In this document: in pieces, positions 19,270 through 27,970 of the stretch
How the letters are laid out: each line of letters begins with the position of its first letter
Numbering within the stretch: the stretch's first letter is position 1
Assembly: GCA_015069205.1 (NCBI GenBank)
Contig: SVIZ01000001.1
Span: forward strand, 227,057-291,056
Source of the DNA: Oscillospiraceae bacterium
GTDB lineage: Bacteria > Bacillota > Clostridia > Saccharofermentanales > Saccharofermentanaceae
Direction of reading: 5' to 3'
DNA length: 64,000 nucleotides
The notes under the pieces: model-generated
What the model saw: the letters and a program-made list of their open reading frames with translations, nothing else
Told to the model about the DNA's origin: nothing
The model's database searches: none
Translations under genes and position numbers: made by a program

Positions 19270-19639
19270 TTATGAATCTCCCACACGTTTCAATGAGCAG
19301 AACCTAACTATCAGGTCGTGCCACTTATTATCGAAATTATATCAAAATGGATTTTTCTGATTTGTCTTATTAGTTCTCATATTGGCATTATACAAAACAG
19401 ATTCAATAAGTATGTTTAATTCCTGTGAACTTCATTCAAACATTTAACGAAATCGCCTTGTGAACTGACACAAATATCAGTCCGTTTTATGCAGCAAAAA
19501 GTCTGAAAAGCAAGCACTTTATCAAAACGCTTTAACTTTTAGGCAAAGTGTTCACAGAGATTTAATAATGCGTTGATTATCCCTTCGCAATCTCAAACCT
19601 ATAATAGACTTAGAAATAAATAGAAAGGGGGATCTTACT
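19270..19639. other. 370-base intergenic region
   Basis: AT-rich spacer between divergent genes. A TATAAT at 19600-19605 lies about 35 bases before the HEAT-repeat ATG and is a likely -10, but no good -35 stands at the right distance. An AAAGGGGG ribosome site precedes that ATG. No RNA gene or repeat is seen. Confidence 0.4.
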
Positions 19640-19981
19640 ATGGCACTTACTGACATTTTAAAAGAAAAGATTTTGAAGGCAGGTTCAAAGCAAAAACTTG
19701 AATCAATCACCAAGTATGCGAACCATCAGAGCGAAGACATCAGAGTAACTGTAGCTATCGCACTTGGCATGATCCCCAGTTATGAATCCGGAATGGCTTT
19801 AATCCCGCTTCTCAGAGATAAGTCAGCAATGGTAAGAGCAACAGCATGTGAATCAGCAGCAGCCATCAGGGCAAAGCATTGCGAAGAGTACATCAAAAAG
19901 CTCGCTTTTACAGAGACTGATCCGAACGTAAAGCAGGTTGCCATGAAGGCATTCGAATCATTAAAAGATAAAGTCGCATAA
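19640..19981 (+). CDS. Small HEAT-repeat protein
   Basis: A 113-residue protein formed of about three alpha-helical repeats. KYANHQSEDIRVTVAIALGMIPS, LRDKSAMVRATACESAAAI and TETDPNVKQVAMKAFESL are successive HEAT-like units (D-x-x-V-R-x-x-A pattern). Such repeats act as protein-binding scaffolds, as in phycobilisome-lyase-like or chaperone adaptor proteins. No catalytic residue is evident. It stands alone with a strong ribosome site. Confidence 0.8.
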   Translation: MALTDILKEKILKAGSKQKLESITKYANHQSEDIRVTVAIALGMIPSYESGMALIPLLRDKSAMVRATACESAAAIRAKHCEEYIKKLAFTETDPNVKQVAMKAFESLKDKVA

Positions 19982-20000
19982 GACTACATAAACACCCCAA

Positions 20001-20043
20001 AACGATAAAGGGCCGGGAACTTTGTTTCCGACCCTTTATCGTT
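20001..20043. terminator. 43-base near-perfect palindrome
   Basis: AACGATAAAGGG (20001-20012) pairs with CCCTTTATCGTT (20032-20043), and the inside (GG..GGGAAC / GTTTCCG.CC) pairs almost completely around a 3-base loop. It follows the HEAT-repeat stop by about 20 bases. No T tract follows, so it may be a 3' stabilising hairpin or a protein site rather than a classical terminator. Confidence 0.6.
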
Positions 20044-20069
20044 GAATCATAGTGCCCCGTAAACTACCA

Positions 20070-20107
20070 GCCCGCCTTAACAGAAAACAGTTAAGACGGG
20101 CATTTTT
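20070..20107 (+). terminator. Intrinsic terminator
   Basis: GCCCGCCTTAAC (20070-20081) and GTTAAGACGGGC (20090-20101) form a 12-pair stem with one mismatch and an A-rich 8-base loop, followed by ATTTTT. This is the real terminator for the HEAT-repeat transcript, placed just after the palindrome at 20001-20043. Confidence 0.85.
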
Positions 20108-20299
20108 CACAGGAATTCCATTATGGAAATTATTGACTGTTAGAATAATCTTTTCATTTAGTGCTTCTCCTGATTTTCCCCATAAAGCGTATTGTCTAAA
20201 TTGTATGAGTATAAAACATCAAATCAGCATCAATTAAATGTCAGATTTATATAGTTAAAGTGAAATGAACCGTTTTACATATACACGCTCTATTACGAA

Positions 20300-21073
20300 T
20301 TAGCGATCCCACTGGGTATATTGACCCACGCTCCCATTCAGATCAGTAACCAGATGTTCCAGTTCAATGCATGTAGCCTGATCCTGACCTTCTTCCAATT
20401 CTTTCATTATTCCGCCTTTGAAATAGACATAGACTCCTTTTTCTTTATAGAGATCAAACAGATCATCAGGAACTGTAAAGAAGAAAACGTCGAAATACTC
20501 TCCATTATCCTGCAATCTTGCGATCGCGTTGTTTACATCTTCAAGCTGGTCAGGTGTCTGGTGATCAGACTCCCTGACATATACCCTGATGCTGATCTTA
20601 TAGTAATATTTGTGCTCCTGGGCATTCTCCCATGCAGTCTTAGTTGCTGCAACATATCCGTCATAGGAATCAATCGAACCTGTATCAACCGGTAAAGATC
20701 CCAATTCGGAGAGCTGTAAACCGTCATAAACGATTACGCAGTCAGAAAAACAATCGCCGATCGTCTCGTTTATATGCCCAACGCATTCATCAGCGTAGTA
20801 GTAATTCACATAAGATTCTGTGAGCACATCACCGAAATAATCACATGTACCACACACAAAAACGTTATCCGAAGTAACAAGCGAGAATTCATTACCTTCA
20901 ATGTTAACGCCCTCATTTTCATCGACTGTAACTCCGTACTTGTAGTTCAGATATGCTCCGATCTCTTCTGCGCGCGCTGCATCAGAATGCATATAGTACA
21001 CTACAAATACCGCCAGCACAGCACAAAGAAAGAATACGACCAATGATACTTCCGCAATTTTCTTGCCGCTCAT
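20300..21073 (-). CDS. Membrane-anchored extracytoplasmic protein of unknown function
   Basis: A 257-residue protein with one N-terminal transmembrane helix (residues 8-27, VSLVVFFLCAVLAVFVVYYM) and a mainly acidic outer domain with several cysteines. I do not recognise the family. The helix is followed by DAARAEEIGAYLNYKYGVTV, which resembles the start of small bacterial extracytoplasmic domains. No lipobox or catalytic motif is visible. It is transcribed alone, divergent from the dihydrouridine synthase. Confidence 0.65.
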   Translation of the reverse strand: MSGKKIAEVSLVVFFLCAVLAVFVVYYMHSDAARAEEIGAYLNYKYGVTVDENEGVNIEGNEFSLVTSDNVFVCGTCDYFGDVLTESYVNYYYADECVGHINETIGDCFSDCVIVYDGLQLSELGSLPVDTGSIDSYDGYVAATKTAWENAQEHKYYYKISIRVYVRESDHQTPDQLEDVNNAIARLQDNGEYFDVFFFTVPDDLFDLYKEKGVYVYFKGGIMKELEEGQDQATCIELEHLVTDLNGSVGQYTQWDR

Positions 21074-21207
21074 GTAATTGCCCCCTTATGTATAGACAGA
21101 ATACCCCTAATATAGCTTCTGTACTAAATACAATTGAAATAGTATATTTGTTGCAATAACTTAAAGAGTATATCAAAAGGTTAATCGTGAAGGGAATCCA
21201 CAATCAC

Positions 21208-22146
21208 ATGAAGATCTATTTTGCCCCGCTTGAAGGCATTACAAATTACATTTTCCGCAATGCTTACAACGGACTCTACGGCTATATAGATAAATATTTT
21301 GCACCTTTTATCTCTCCATCCGAAAAGTGTCCCATCACTCCTCGTGAGCGAAAAGATCTGATCCCGGATCACAACACCGGCATATGTCTTGTCCCACAGC
21401 TTCTCACCTGCAGGTCAAATCACTTTATTGAAGGCGCACAGGAGCTTAAAACTATGGGTTACACGGAAGTAAACCTTAATCTCGGATGCCCTTCGGGAAC
21501 CGTATGTGGAAAGGGTAAGGGCGCCGGATTCCTGCCGAATACTCTTGAACTTCAAAGATTCTTAGATGACATCTACTCTTATTCTGAATCTGACGGAATG
21601 AAGATATCAATAAAGACAAGGCTCGGCTACTTTAATCCGGATGAGTTCTATGATCTCATAGACATCTTCAACCAATACCCTGTTTACGAACTGATCGTGC
21701 ACCCGAGGATAAGATCCGACTTTTATAAGGGCGAACCGCGCAAGGAATATTTCGCATACGCCTTGGAACATTCAAAATGCCCTCTTGTGTATAACGGCAA
21801 CATCTATTCTGTCAGTGATTATGAAGAGACGAAGCGCACATTCGGCACAGATCTTGATCCCGTGATGTTAGGCAGAGGACTTATCGCAGATCCGTCTCTT
21901 GCAGGAAAGCTTAAAGGCAATATACAAGGAACTGACTTTGCCAAATTCAAAATGTTCCACGACACCCTTTATCACGAATATCAGAAGATCATGTCACCTG
22001 ATATCAATGTCATCTACAAGATGAGAGAATTGTGGTCTTATTGGCAATTGCAGTTCGAAGGCAGCGAACGCGACATCAAGAAACTTCTGAAAGCAAAGAA
22101 GTATTCTGAATATGAGGATGCCGTATACCGCATTCTTGATCGGTAA
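21208..22146 (+). CDS. tRNA-dihydrouridine synthase family protein
   Basis: An FMN-dependent TIM-barrel enzyme that reduces uridines in tRNA D-loops. From the ATG at 21208 it has 312 residues and starts MKIYFAPLEGITNYIFRNA, as family members do. A GTG at 21187, with AAAGG before it, is an alternative start adding seven residues. Hallmarks are NLGCPSGTVCGKGKGAGF near residues 94-111, KISIKTRLGY near 140, LIVHPR near 174, VYNGNIY near 200 and VMLGRGLIADPSL near 225. The Dus subtype cannot be assigned. Confidence 0.92.
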   Translation: MKIYFAPLEGITNYIFRNAYNGLYGYIDKYFAPFISPSEKCPITPRERKDLIPDHNTGICLVPQLLTCRSNHFIEGAQELKTMGYTEVNLNLGCPSGTVCGKGKGAGFLPNTLELQRFLDDIYSYSESDGMKISIKTRLGYFNPDEFYDLIDIFNQYPVYELIVHPRIRSDFYKGEPRKEYFAYALEHSKCPLVYNGNIYSVSDYEETKRTFGTDLDPVMLGRGLIADPSLAGKLKGNIQGTDFAKFKMFHDTLYHEYQKIMSPDINVIYKMRELWSYWQLQFEGSERDIKKLLKAKKYSEYEDAVYRILDR

Positions 22147-22206
22147 TTACAAAAATTATATTGTTATCTCACCATAGTTTTGTATCGGAAAGACTATCAA
22201 GAAGTC

Positions 22207-25143
22207 TTATGAGCCTGTGTATCTGAATGTCTCTTCAGGTCCGAGATAAGATCTTGCAGGATACTCTTCTGCTTTGAGTATAACCAGCTTCTGAAGGACA
22301 AAATTCGGATCGAGCGCGAAGACATTGATGTCATTTATTCCCTCATTGAGTGTTACTATCACATCTATCTCACGCTTATTCTGAAGCACTCCCAAAGACC
22401 AGTAAGGATTGCCGTCGCCTACTGCAAAATAAGGATGGATCATATTGATCTTCTTCATCTTGCCGCCGTTTGTGCTTACTCCGAAAAATATCTTATTTTC
22501 CCTTGAATAAGGATTACTGGGATTTACACAGAATGTAATCGTGTAATTACCCTTAACAGGAACATTCACTTTGTAAGTCAGCTTCGGGCTATCTTTTCCG
22601 CTTCTTCCGAAAATAACATCCTGCGGATATGCCTTAACTGCATCAAAACCTCTGGAATAATCTTCTATTACTTTGAATCCGCCCTTGCATGAATCAGTCT
22701 TGCTGTAGAAATTTTTTGCCTCTATCGAGATATAATCCATGCAGTCAATGCTGCCCGGCCATGATCTTTTATGGAGCGGAGCATCTATAACTTTCTCGTT
22801 CATGTCGATCTTTCTGCCGCACCAGTAGTACACTCCGTCAGGCTTCCTGCCTGCACCGATATCTGCCAGCGTATTGACAGGGAACTTCACAACAACATTT
22901 CCGTCGGAACAATGAATGCAGATCTCAGGTACGCATTTTGTCTTCTTGTACTTTTTCCTGTCGAGCCTTACCTTAAGCACCTTCAAAGCATAAGGCTTTA
23001 CTACGCCTTCTGCTTCAGATACGCTGATAAAGCTGTTAGGATTCTCGACCTTGAAATGAGCAGCAGGAGCACCTGCCGTGCTGAGTATCAGCTCAGCTTC
23101 ATCCTTTGACGGATCCAGGAAAGCATCTGCAACGGGAACAATACCGGTCCAGAATTTACCTTCCGAATACTGATTACTTCCCTTAACGGATACTATGAGT
23201 CTTTCTTTGTTCGCAGGCTCGAAAGTATGAACCACAGGATACTTGCATCCTTCTTCGCACCAGTTATTAAAACCAATATGCTCGGATAAGCCCATGCCAT
23301 ACCACATTCCATTTGCGATCTTATGAAGTTCATCCACTATCTTTCTGTCGTAAGCGATGCATGCTTCAACCTTCTTTGCGAGCGTCATGGCATATGTGCT
23401 GCCCTGCGCTGCAAAACCGTGATTAAGTGTCGTAAGAAGCCACATCTTCTGAACATTTATGTTTGCCGTCAAAGGCAGCCAGATGAGCTCGTAGAAAGAA
23501 TACCTCGTGTTGCCTTTGAGTTTGTTTAAAAGCTTATCAGCATCACTCATGAGATTCTCACACTTTACAAGTGTGTTAAATGCTTCACTGTATTCGAACG
23601 GGGCATAGACCTGATCGTTCATTGCTTCCGTTCTTCTGGCTGAAGTTATCCTTGTGTATCCTTCCAGAAGTTCAACGCATTTCTTAAGTTCCTGCGATGT
23701 GATCTTTCCTTTGAAATTACGCTCTACACAGAGCCTGGTATACTCGTGAGCGCTGCCGGGATTACTTGTTCCCCAGCGGTCAAAATCGTATGCGAGATCG
23801 AGGAAATATCCGAGAGGATATTCGTTGCTGAATATATCACCGACATTAACTATCCAGAGATCTCTTATTCCGAAGTCATATGCTGTCGTCATCTGCTCCC
23901 AGACCTTTGTCAGGTGAGTAGTATTAAACCATTCAAATGACACCGGAAGTCCGTGATAGTCAAAGTGGTAGTACATACCGTATCCGCCCTTGTGACTTCT
24001 CATCTTGTTTGTCGGAACGGTCCTTAAGTTGCCGTGATTATCATCACACAGCATCAATGTAACGCCTTCGAGTTCAGGATCATCCATGAGTCCTGCCGTC
24101 TTGTCATCACCGTAAAAATATGGCTCGACTTCCTTATACAGCGCCAGCATTCTCGGCACTTCATCGAGGTCCGCGTTAACATTTTCCCTGATAAGCCTGT
24201 TCTGTGTCTTGAGAACTTTACGCAAAAGATCGATATTGTCTTTGAGGGTTGCCTCCTTGCCCATTATCGCGGTGTCAGCTTCGCCTCTCATACCTACGGT
24301 AATGACGTTCTCAAATTTGCCGCTCCTCTTCAATCCGTCTTCCCAGAATCTTGTGATGCCCTTCTCATTTGTAAGGAAATTCCAGGCATCTCCATAAACA
24401 GACTTAGGTCCTCTTAAGTACTTATATTCCTCACCCTGCCTTAAGCATGGTTCGTGATGGCTCATACCCATGACGACGCCGAGTTCATCCGCAAGAATGC
24501 AGTTTTCAAGTCCGGGTCCGTCATTCGGGAATATCGCTGACCACATAGCAGGCCACATATAATTTCCCTTTAGTCTTAACAGGAGCTCGAAAACATGTTC
24601 ATAGACTTTGGCATTAAAGCCTCCGAACCTCTTGTTGCAGTAATTACCGAATGCCGGCCATTCATCATTAATAAAGAATCCCCTGAATTTAACAGAAGGT
24701 TCTTTTGAGGTCATGCAATAATCTTTAGGGATCTTGAATTCATTGATCCTTACAGGCTTTACATCAAGCCAGTCGATAAAAGGGGATACTCCGAGCATCT
24801 CTGAGAGCTTGAACATACCATATATCGTTCCGCGCTTATCACTTCCAGTGATAATGAGGCTTCCGTCTTTTACTTCGATCTTATATACCTCACGCTTTCC
24901 TTCAATATCGGATACATCCACACCGAGATTTCTGATGAGCTGATCACCGATCGTGCCGACATAGACCGGACTATCAGCATCTTTATTCTCGAGAAGTTTG
25001 GGGGCAGCTCCGAAGACAGCCTTTATGTCGCCTGCAACTTTTGAAGCGATCTTCTTAACGCCGCTCAAGGCTTCAGCGTCGTATACAATGGCATTTCCGC
25101 CCTTCCTGATCTTTGCGCTAGAAATAATGAAATCCATGGGCAT
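22207..25143 (-). CDS. Glycoside hydrolase family 115 (xylan alpha-1,2-glucuronidase)
   Basis: A 978-residue protein matching GH115, which removes (4-O-methyl-)glucuronic acid side chains from xylan. No signal peptide is seen, so it probably acts inside the cell on imported oligosaccharides. The N-terminal domain is followed by the catalytic barrel with LKGNYMWPAMWSAIF near residue 195, GMSHHEPCLRQGEEY near 228 and VGMRGEADTAIMG near 285. The C-terminal beta domain starts around YISIEAKNFYSK near 805. A second ATG two codons in is an equally likely start, since AAGGATGGA precedes both. No other xylan genes are adjacent. Confidence 0.92.
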   Translation of the reverse strand: MPMDFIISSAKIRKGGNAIVYDAEALSGVKKIASKVAGDIKAVFGAAPKLLENKDADSPVYVGTIGDQLIRNLGVDVSDIEGKREVYKIEVKDGSLIITGSDKRGTIYGMFKLSEMLGVSPFIDWLDVKPVRINEFKIPKDYCMTSKEPSVKFRGFFINDEWPAFGNYCNKRFGGFNAKVYEHVFELLLRLKGNYMWPAMWSAIFPNDGPGLENCILADELGVVMGMSHHEPCLRQGEEYKYLRGPKSVYGDAWNFLTNEKGITRFWEDGLKRSGKFENVITVGMRGEADTAIMGKEATLKDNIDLLRKVLKTQNRLIRENVNADLDEVPRMLALYKEVEPYFYGDDKTAGLMDDPELEGVTLMLCDDNHGNLRTVPTNKMRSHKGGYGMYYHFDYHGLPVSFEWFNTTHLTKVWEQMTTAYDFGIRDLWIVNVGDIFSNEYPLGYFLDLAYDFDRWGTSNPGSAHEYTRLCVERNFKGKITSQELKKCVELLEGYTRITSARRTEAMNDQVYAPFEYSEAFNTLVKCENLMSDADKLLNKLKGNTRYSFYELIWLPLTANINVQKMWLLTTLNHGFAAQGSTYAMTLAKKVEACIAYDRKIVDELHKIANGMWYGMGLSEHIGFNNWCEEGCKYPVVHTFEPANKERLIVSVKGSNQYSEGKFWTGIVPVADAFLDPSKDEAELILSTAGAPAAHFKVENPNSFISVSEAEGVVKPYALKVLKVRLDRKKYKKTKCVPEICIHCSDGNVVVKFPVNTLADIGAGRKPDGVYYWCGRKIDMNEKVIDAPLHKRSWPGSIDCMDYISIEAKNFYSKTDSCKGGFKVIEDYSRGFDAVKAYPQDVIFGRSGKDSPKLTYKVNVPVKGNYTITFCVNPSNPYSRENKIFFGVSTNGGKMKKINMIHPYFAVGDGNPYWSLGVLQNKREIDVIVTLNEGINDINVFALDPNFVLQKLVILKAEEYPARSYLGPEETFRYTGS

Positions 25144-25163
25144 TCCATCCTTTTAAAATAACT

Positions 25164-25280
25164 TACATGTTAGTATACTACATCGGCCGATTGCTATCCA
25201 CCTGTTTATCATATTACGCCTGTCAACCTGTGATCGTCTGCTAAAACCACTTTATCACAGTCGGTCCGCCTAACATGTTA
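25164..25280. promoter_or_regulatory. GH115 upstream region with two TAACATGTTA sites
   Basis: TTACATGTTA (25164-25173, one mismatch) and the perfect palindrome TAACATGTTA (25271-25280) flank the region upstream of the GH115 start. They are spaced 107 bases apart, as paired operators often are. A TTGACA is present on the minus strand between them, but no good -10 could be paired with it. Confidence 0.35.
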
Positions 25281-25303
25281 TTATTATCATCCATATAGCA
25301 TCA

Positions 25304-25738
25304 TTAATCTGATTTTTGATCTAACGCATCCTCAAGTGTATGCCAGGCGAGCACGGCACATTTTACTCTTGCAGGCACCTTCGCTACGCCGGCCAGAGCA
25401 GAGCAGTCTTCGAGCTTGTCTATATACTCCTTCTCATCCGCTTCGCCCTTTATCATTTGCAGATAAAGATCCACAAGGCTTTTTGCCTCTTCAACGGTCT
25501 TTCCCTTGAGCAGGTCTATCATTAGTGAGGCGGAAGCCTGAGATATCGCACAGCCCGAACCGATGAATCCTATGTCCTCCAAAATGCCGTTTTCTATCTT
25601 TACCTGAAGAACGATATCATCGCCGCATGAAGGATTGTTGCCTTCCAGACTTATCGTAGCACCCGGCACAGGCCGCCTGTTGTGCGTTGCACGGCTGTTC
25701 TCGGTTATGATCTGAGAATACAAACTCTTAAGATCCAA
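25304..25738 (-). CDS. sufU: Iron-sulfur cluster scaffold/sulfur acceptor SufU
   Basis: A 144-residue zinc-type IscU/NifU-like protein. It accepts sulfur from SufS and passes it to SufBCD. Three conserved cysteines are visible: PSCGDD near 38, GSGCAIS near 63 and RVKCAVLAWHTL near 128. The spacing between the second and third is long, as in Gram-positive SufU. The start is a TTG complementary to 25736-25738 that overlaps the end of sufS by 11 bases; no in-frame ATG exists nearby. This is the last gene of the suf operon. Confidence 0.93.
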   Translation of the reverse strand: MDLKSLYSQIITENSRATHNRRPVPGATISLEGNNPSCGDDIVLQVKIENGILEDIGFIGSGCAISQASASLMIDLLKGKTVEEAKSLVDLYLQMIKGEADEKEYIDKLEDCSALAGVAKVPARVKCAVLAWHTLEDALDQKSD

Positions 25739-26954
25739 TTCCCATCACCTTCCTTGTCTGCTCCACGGAGCTGAGAAAAATATCTACATCTTCTTCATCG
25801 TTATATAGAGCGAAGCTCGCGCGAAGACATGATCCGATCCCGAGTCTCTCCATCAACGGCTCGGCGCAGTGGTGTCCCGCGCGTACGCATACACCAAAAG
25901 AATCCATTATCGTAGCTGCATCATGAGGATGGACGCCTCTGATATTAAATGATATAAGGCTCCTGTCCCTGTCAGACACTGCCGGATATATATCGATCCC
26001 GCCGATATTATTAAGACCTTTTAAGGCCTTCCTGCAAAGTTCAGTCTCATGCTCCCGGATCTTATCAAGACCGATCGATTCCACGTAACGTATTGCTTCG
26101 ATAAGCCCTGCTTCAGCACCGAGATTGCACGTTCCCGCTTCAAATCTCCTTGGAGGTTTTGCATATGTCGTGCCGCTCTCATGGACATGGGATATCATGT
26201 CACCGCCGCTTAAGAAAGGCGGCATCTTATCCAGAATACCGTATTTGCCGTAAAGAACGCCTATTCCCATCGGTCCGTAGATCTTATGTCCGGAAAATGC
26301 AGCAAAGTCCGCATCCAGATCCCTTACATCGACTCTCATATGTGCAACACTCTGTGCACAGTCTATGACAGCTATCCCGCCGTTCTGATGAACGAGGCTT
26401 ACTGCAAGCTTAACGGGGTTTTCGATTCCCAGTACATTTGACACCTGTGCCATGGCAAGGATCTTTGTTGATCTCCCGATCTTTGAAGTAAGTTCCTCTT
26501 TTGTATATTCGCCCTGTTCATCCGGATACAGATAAACAACTTTGGCTCCCGTGATCTCTGAAACACGCTGCCAAGGAACCAGGTTGCTGTGATGCTCCGA
26601 TACTGCAACCGCTATCTCATCGTCTGTTTTAAGATTGGCAAGACCGTAACAGTAAGCCACCAGATTAAGCGCTTCTGTTGCGTTGCGGGTGAAGATTATC
26701 TCTTCATCCCGCTCGGCATTCAGAAAACTTGCAATTATGCTTCTTGCTTTTTCATGTACATCTGTCGCTCTCATCGCAAGATCGTAGACTCCCCTGTGGG
26801 GATTTGCATTGTCTGAAGTGTAAAACCTCTTAACGGCAGCCAGCACCACATCCGGCTTCTGCGTTGTCGCAGCGTTATCAAGATATACCAGACGCATATC
26901 GTTTTCGAGCTTGCTAAGTATCTTAAAGTCTTTCTTATAAAACTGAGAGAGCAT
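25728..26954 (-). CDS. sufS: Cysteine desulfurase SufS
   Basis: A 408-residue PLP enzyme that removes sulfur from cysteine as a persulfide. It shows YLDNAATTQKPDVV near residue 25, EHHSNLVPW near 140, the PLP-binding lysine in SGHKIYGPMG near 225, and the catalytic cysteine in RAGHHCAEPL near 360, all typical of group II (SufS) desulfurases. The start overlaps the end of sufD by 20 bases, so the two are translationally coupled. Confidence 0.96.
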   Translation of the reverse strand: MLSQFYKKDFKILSKLENDMRLVYLDNAATTQKPDVVLAAVKRFYTSDNANPHRGVYDLAMRATDVHEKARSIIASFLNAERDEEIIFTRNATEALNLVAYCYGLANLKTDDEIAVAVSEHHSNLVPWQRVSEITGAKVVYLYPDEQGEYTKEELTSKIGRSTKILAMAQVSNVLGIENPVKLAVSLVHQNGGIAVIDCAQSVAHMRVDVRDLDADFAAFSGHKIYGPMGIGVLYGKYGILDKMPPFLSGGDMISHVHESGTTYAKPPRRFEAGTCNLGAEAGLIEAIRYVESIGLDKIREHETELCRKALKGLNNIGGIDIYPAVSDRDRSLISFNIRGVHPHDAATIMDSFGVCVRAGHHCAEPLMERLGIGSCLRASFALYNDEEDVDIFLSSVEQTRKVMGIGS

Positions 26955-27957
26955 CGAGTCTTTCTCCCATTGATTTCATTACTCTGTTCTTGATCTCTTC
27001 ATTACCGATCAGGTCGACGACCGGCGAGAACCTGGATTCGATGATTAGGCGCTTGGCATCCTTTAGCGGAACGCCTCTCGACTGGAGATAGAAGAGCATG
27101 TCATCGTCAAGTCTTGTTGTCGTTGCCGCGTGCATTCCCTCGACCCATTCTTCTCCGCAGAGGATAAGAGGCGTGGTAAGATTCGTTACTTCATCGGAAA
27201 GCATGACGGTATCCTCACCTTCGTGCCCGATCGCATGTACGCATCCGCGTTTGAAATCCACGGTCTCCCTCAAAGTCTTATAAGCGCGTCCTGACAGAAG
27301 TCCGATCGCCTTGATCTCAGAGAATGTTTCTCTACCGTAGAAGTCAGTACTGTCATTCATGTCGAGCACTTCGTCGTTGTCTGCAAGATAAGCCGTCGTT
27401 ACATTACAGCGGCTGTTATCGCCTATCAGTTCGGAACGGATCCCGTAAAGTGCGTGAAGGCTTCCTGCCGCTATCCTGACAACTTCTATATCAGCGTTTT
27501 CTTCGGTTTTTATTGCAACGGAGCTCCTCACTTCCGACCTGTTTCCTGACAGATTAAGAAGATAGATCTTAACTTTAGCATCCTTATGAGCATATACCTG
27601 TGTAAGGAGATCCAGCTTCTCTGCATTCCCGGAATCAATGATCTGAACGAGCTCTGCTTCGGCGCCTTCAAATACCTCAAAGCATTCTCTTACAACACCT
27701 TCCTTATATTCTGATACGAAAGTGTTGTTTCCTGTCTTTGCAGCCACACTCTTGCACTTGATCACCGATGCATTAACCTTAACATCGCTGTCAAAGTCTT
27801 TTCCCGCACCGCTCACCATGTCGTCGAAAACAGGACTTACGGTGTAGTTTTCCAGCTTCTGTGACTTATTTACGTCTCTCTCGAAAACATCCGGTGCATA
27901 ATTAACCTTCAGGTGGTTCCATGTAGGCATCGGAATAGTATTTACTCTGTAACACAT
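26935..27957 (-). CDS. sufD: Fe-S assembly protein SufD
   Basis: A 340-residue SufD-family protein that pairs with SufB in the SufBC2D complex. It is shorter than many SufD proteins because the N-terminal helical part is reduced. The core beta-helix shows TTTRLDDDMLFYLQSRGV near residue 280 and RLIIESRFSPVVD near 305, the C-terminal helix signature. Gap to sufB is 13 bases. Confidence 0.93.
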   Translation of the reverse strand: MCYRVNTIPMPTWNHLKVNYAPDVFERDVNKSQKLENYTVSPVFDDMVSGAGKDFDSDVKVNASVIKCKSVAAKTGNNTFVSEYKEGVVRECFEVFEGAEAELVQIIDSGNAEKLDLLTQVYAHKDAKVKIYLLNLSGNRSEVRSSVAIKTEENADIEVVRIAAGSLHALYGIRSELIGDNSRCNVTTAYLADNDEVLDMNDSTDFYGRETFSEIKAIGLLSGRAYKTLRETVDFKRGCVHAIGHEGEDTVMLSDEVTNLTTPLILCGEEWVEGMHAATTTRLDDDMLFYLQSRGVPLKDAKRLIIESRFSPVVDLIGNEEIKNRVMKSMGERLDALSVL

Positions 27958-27970
27958 AACAATACCTCTG

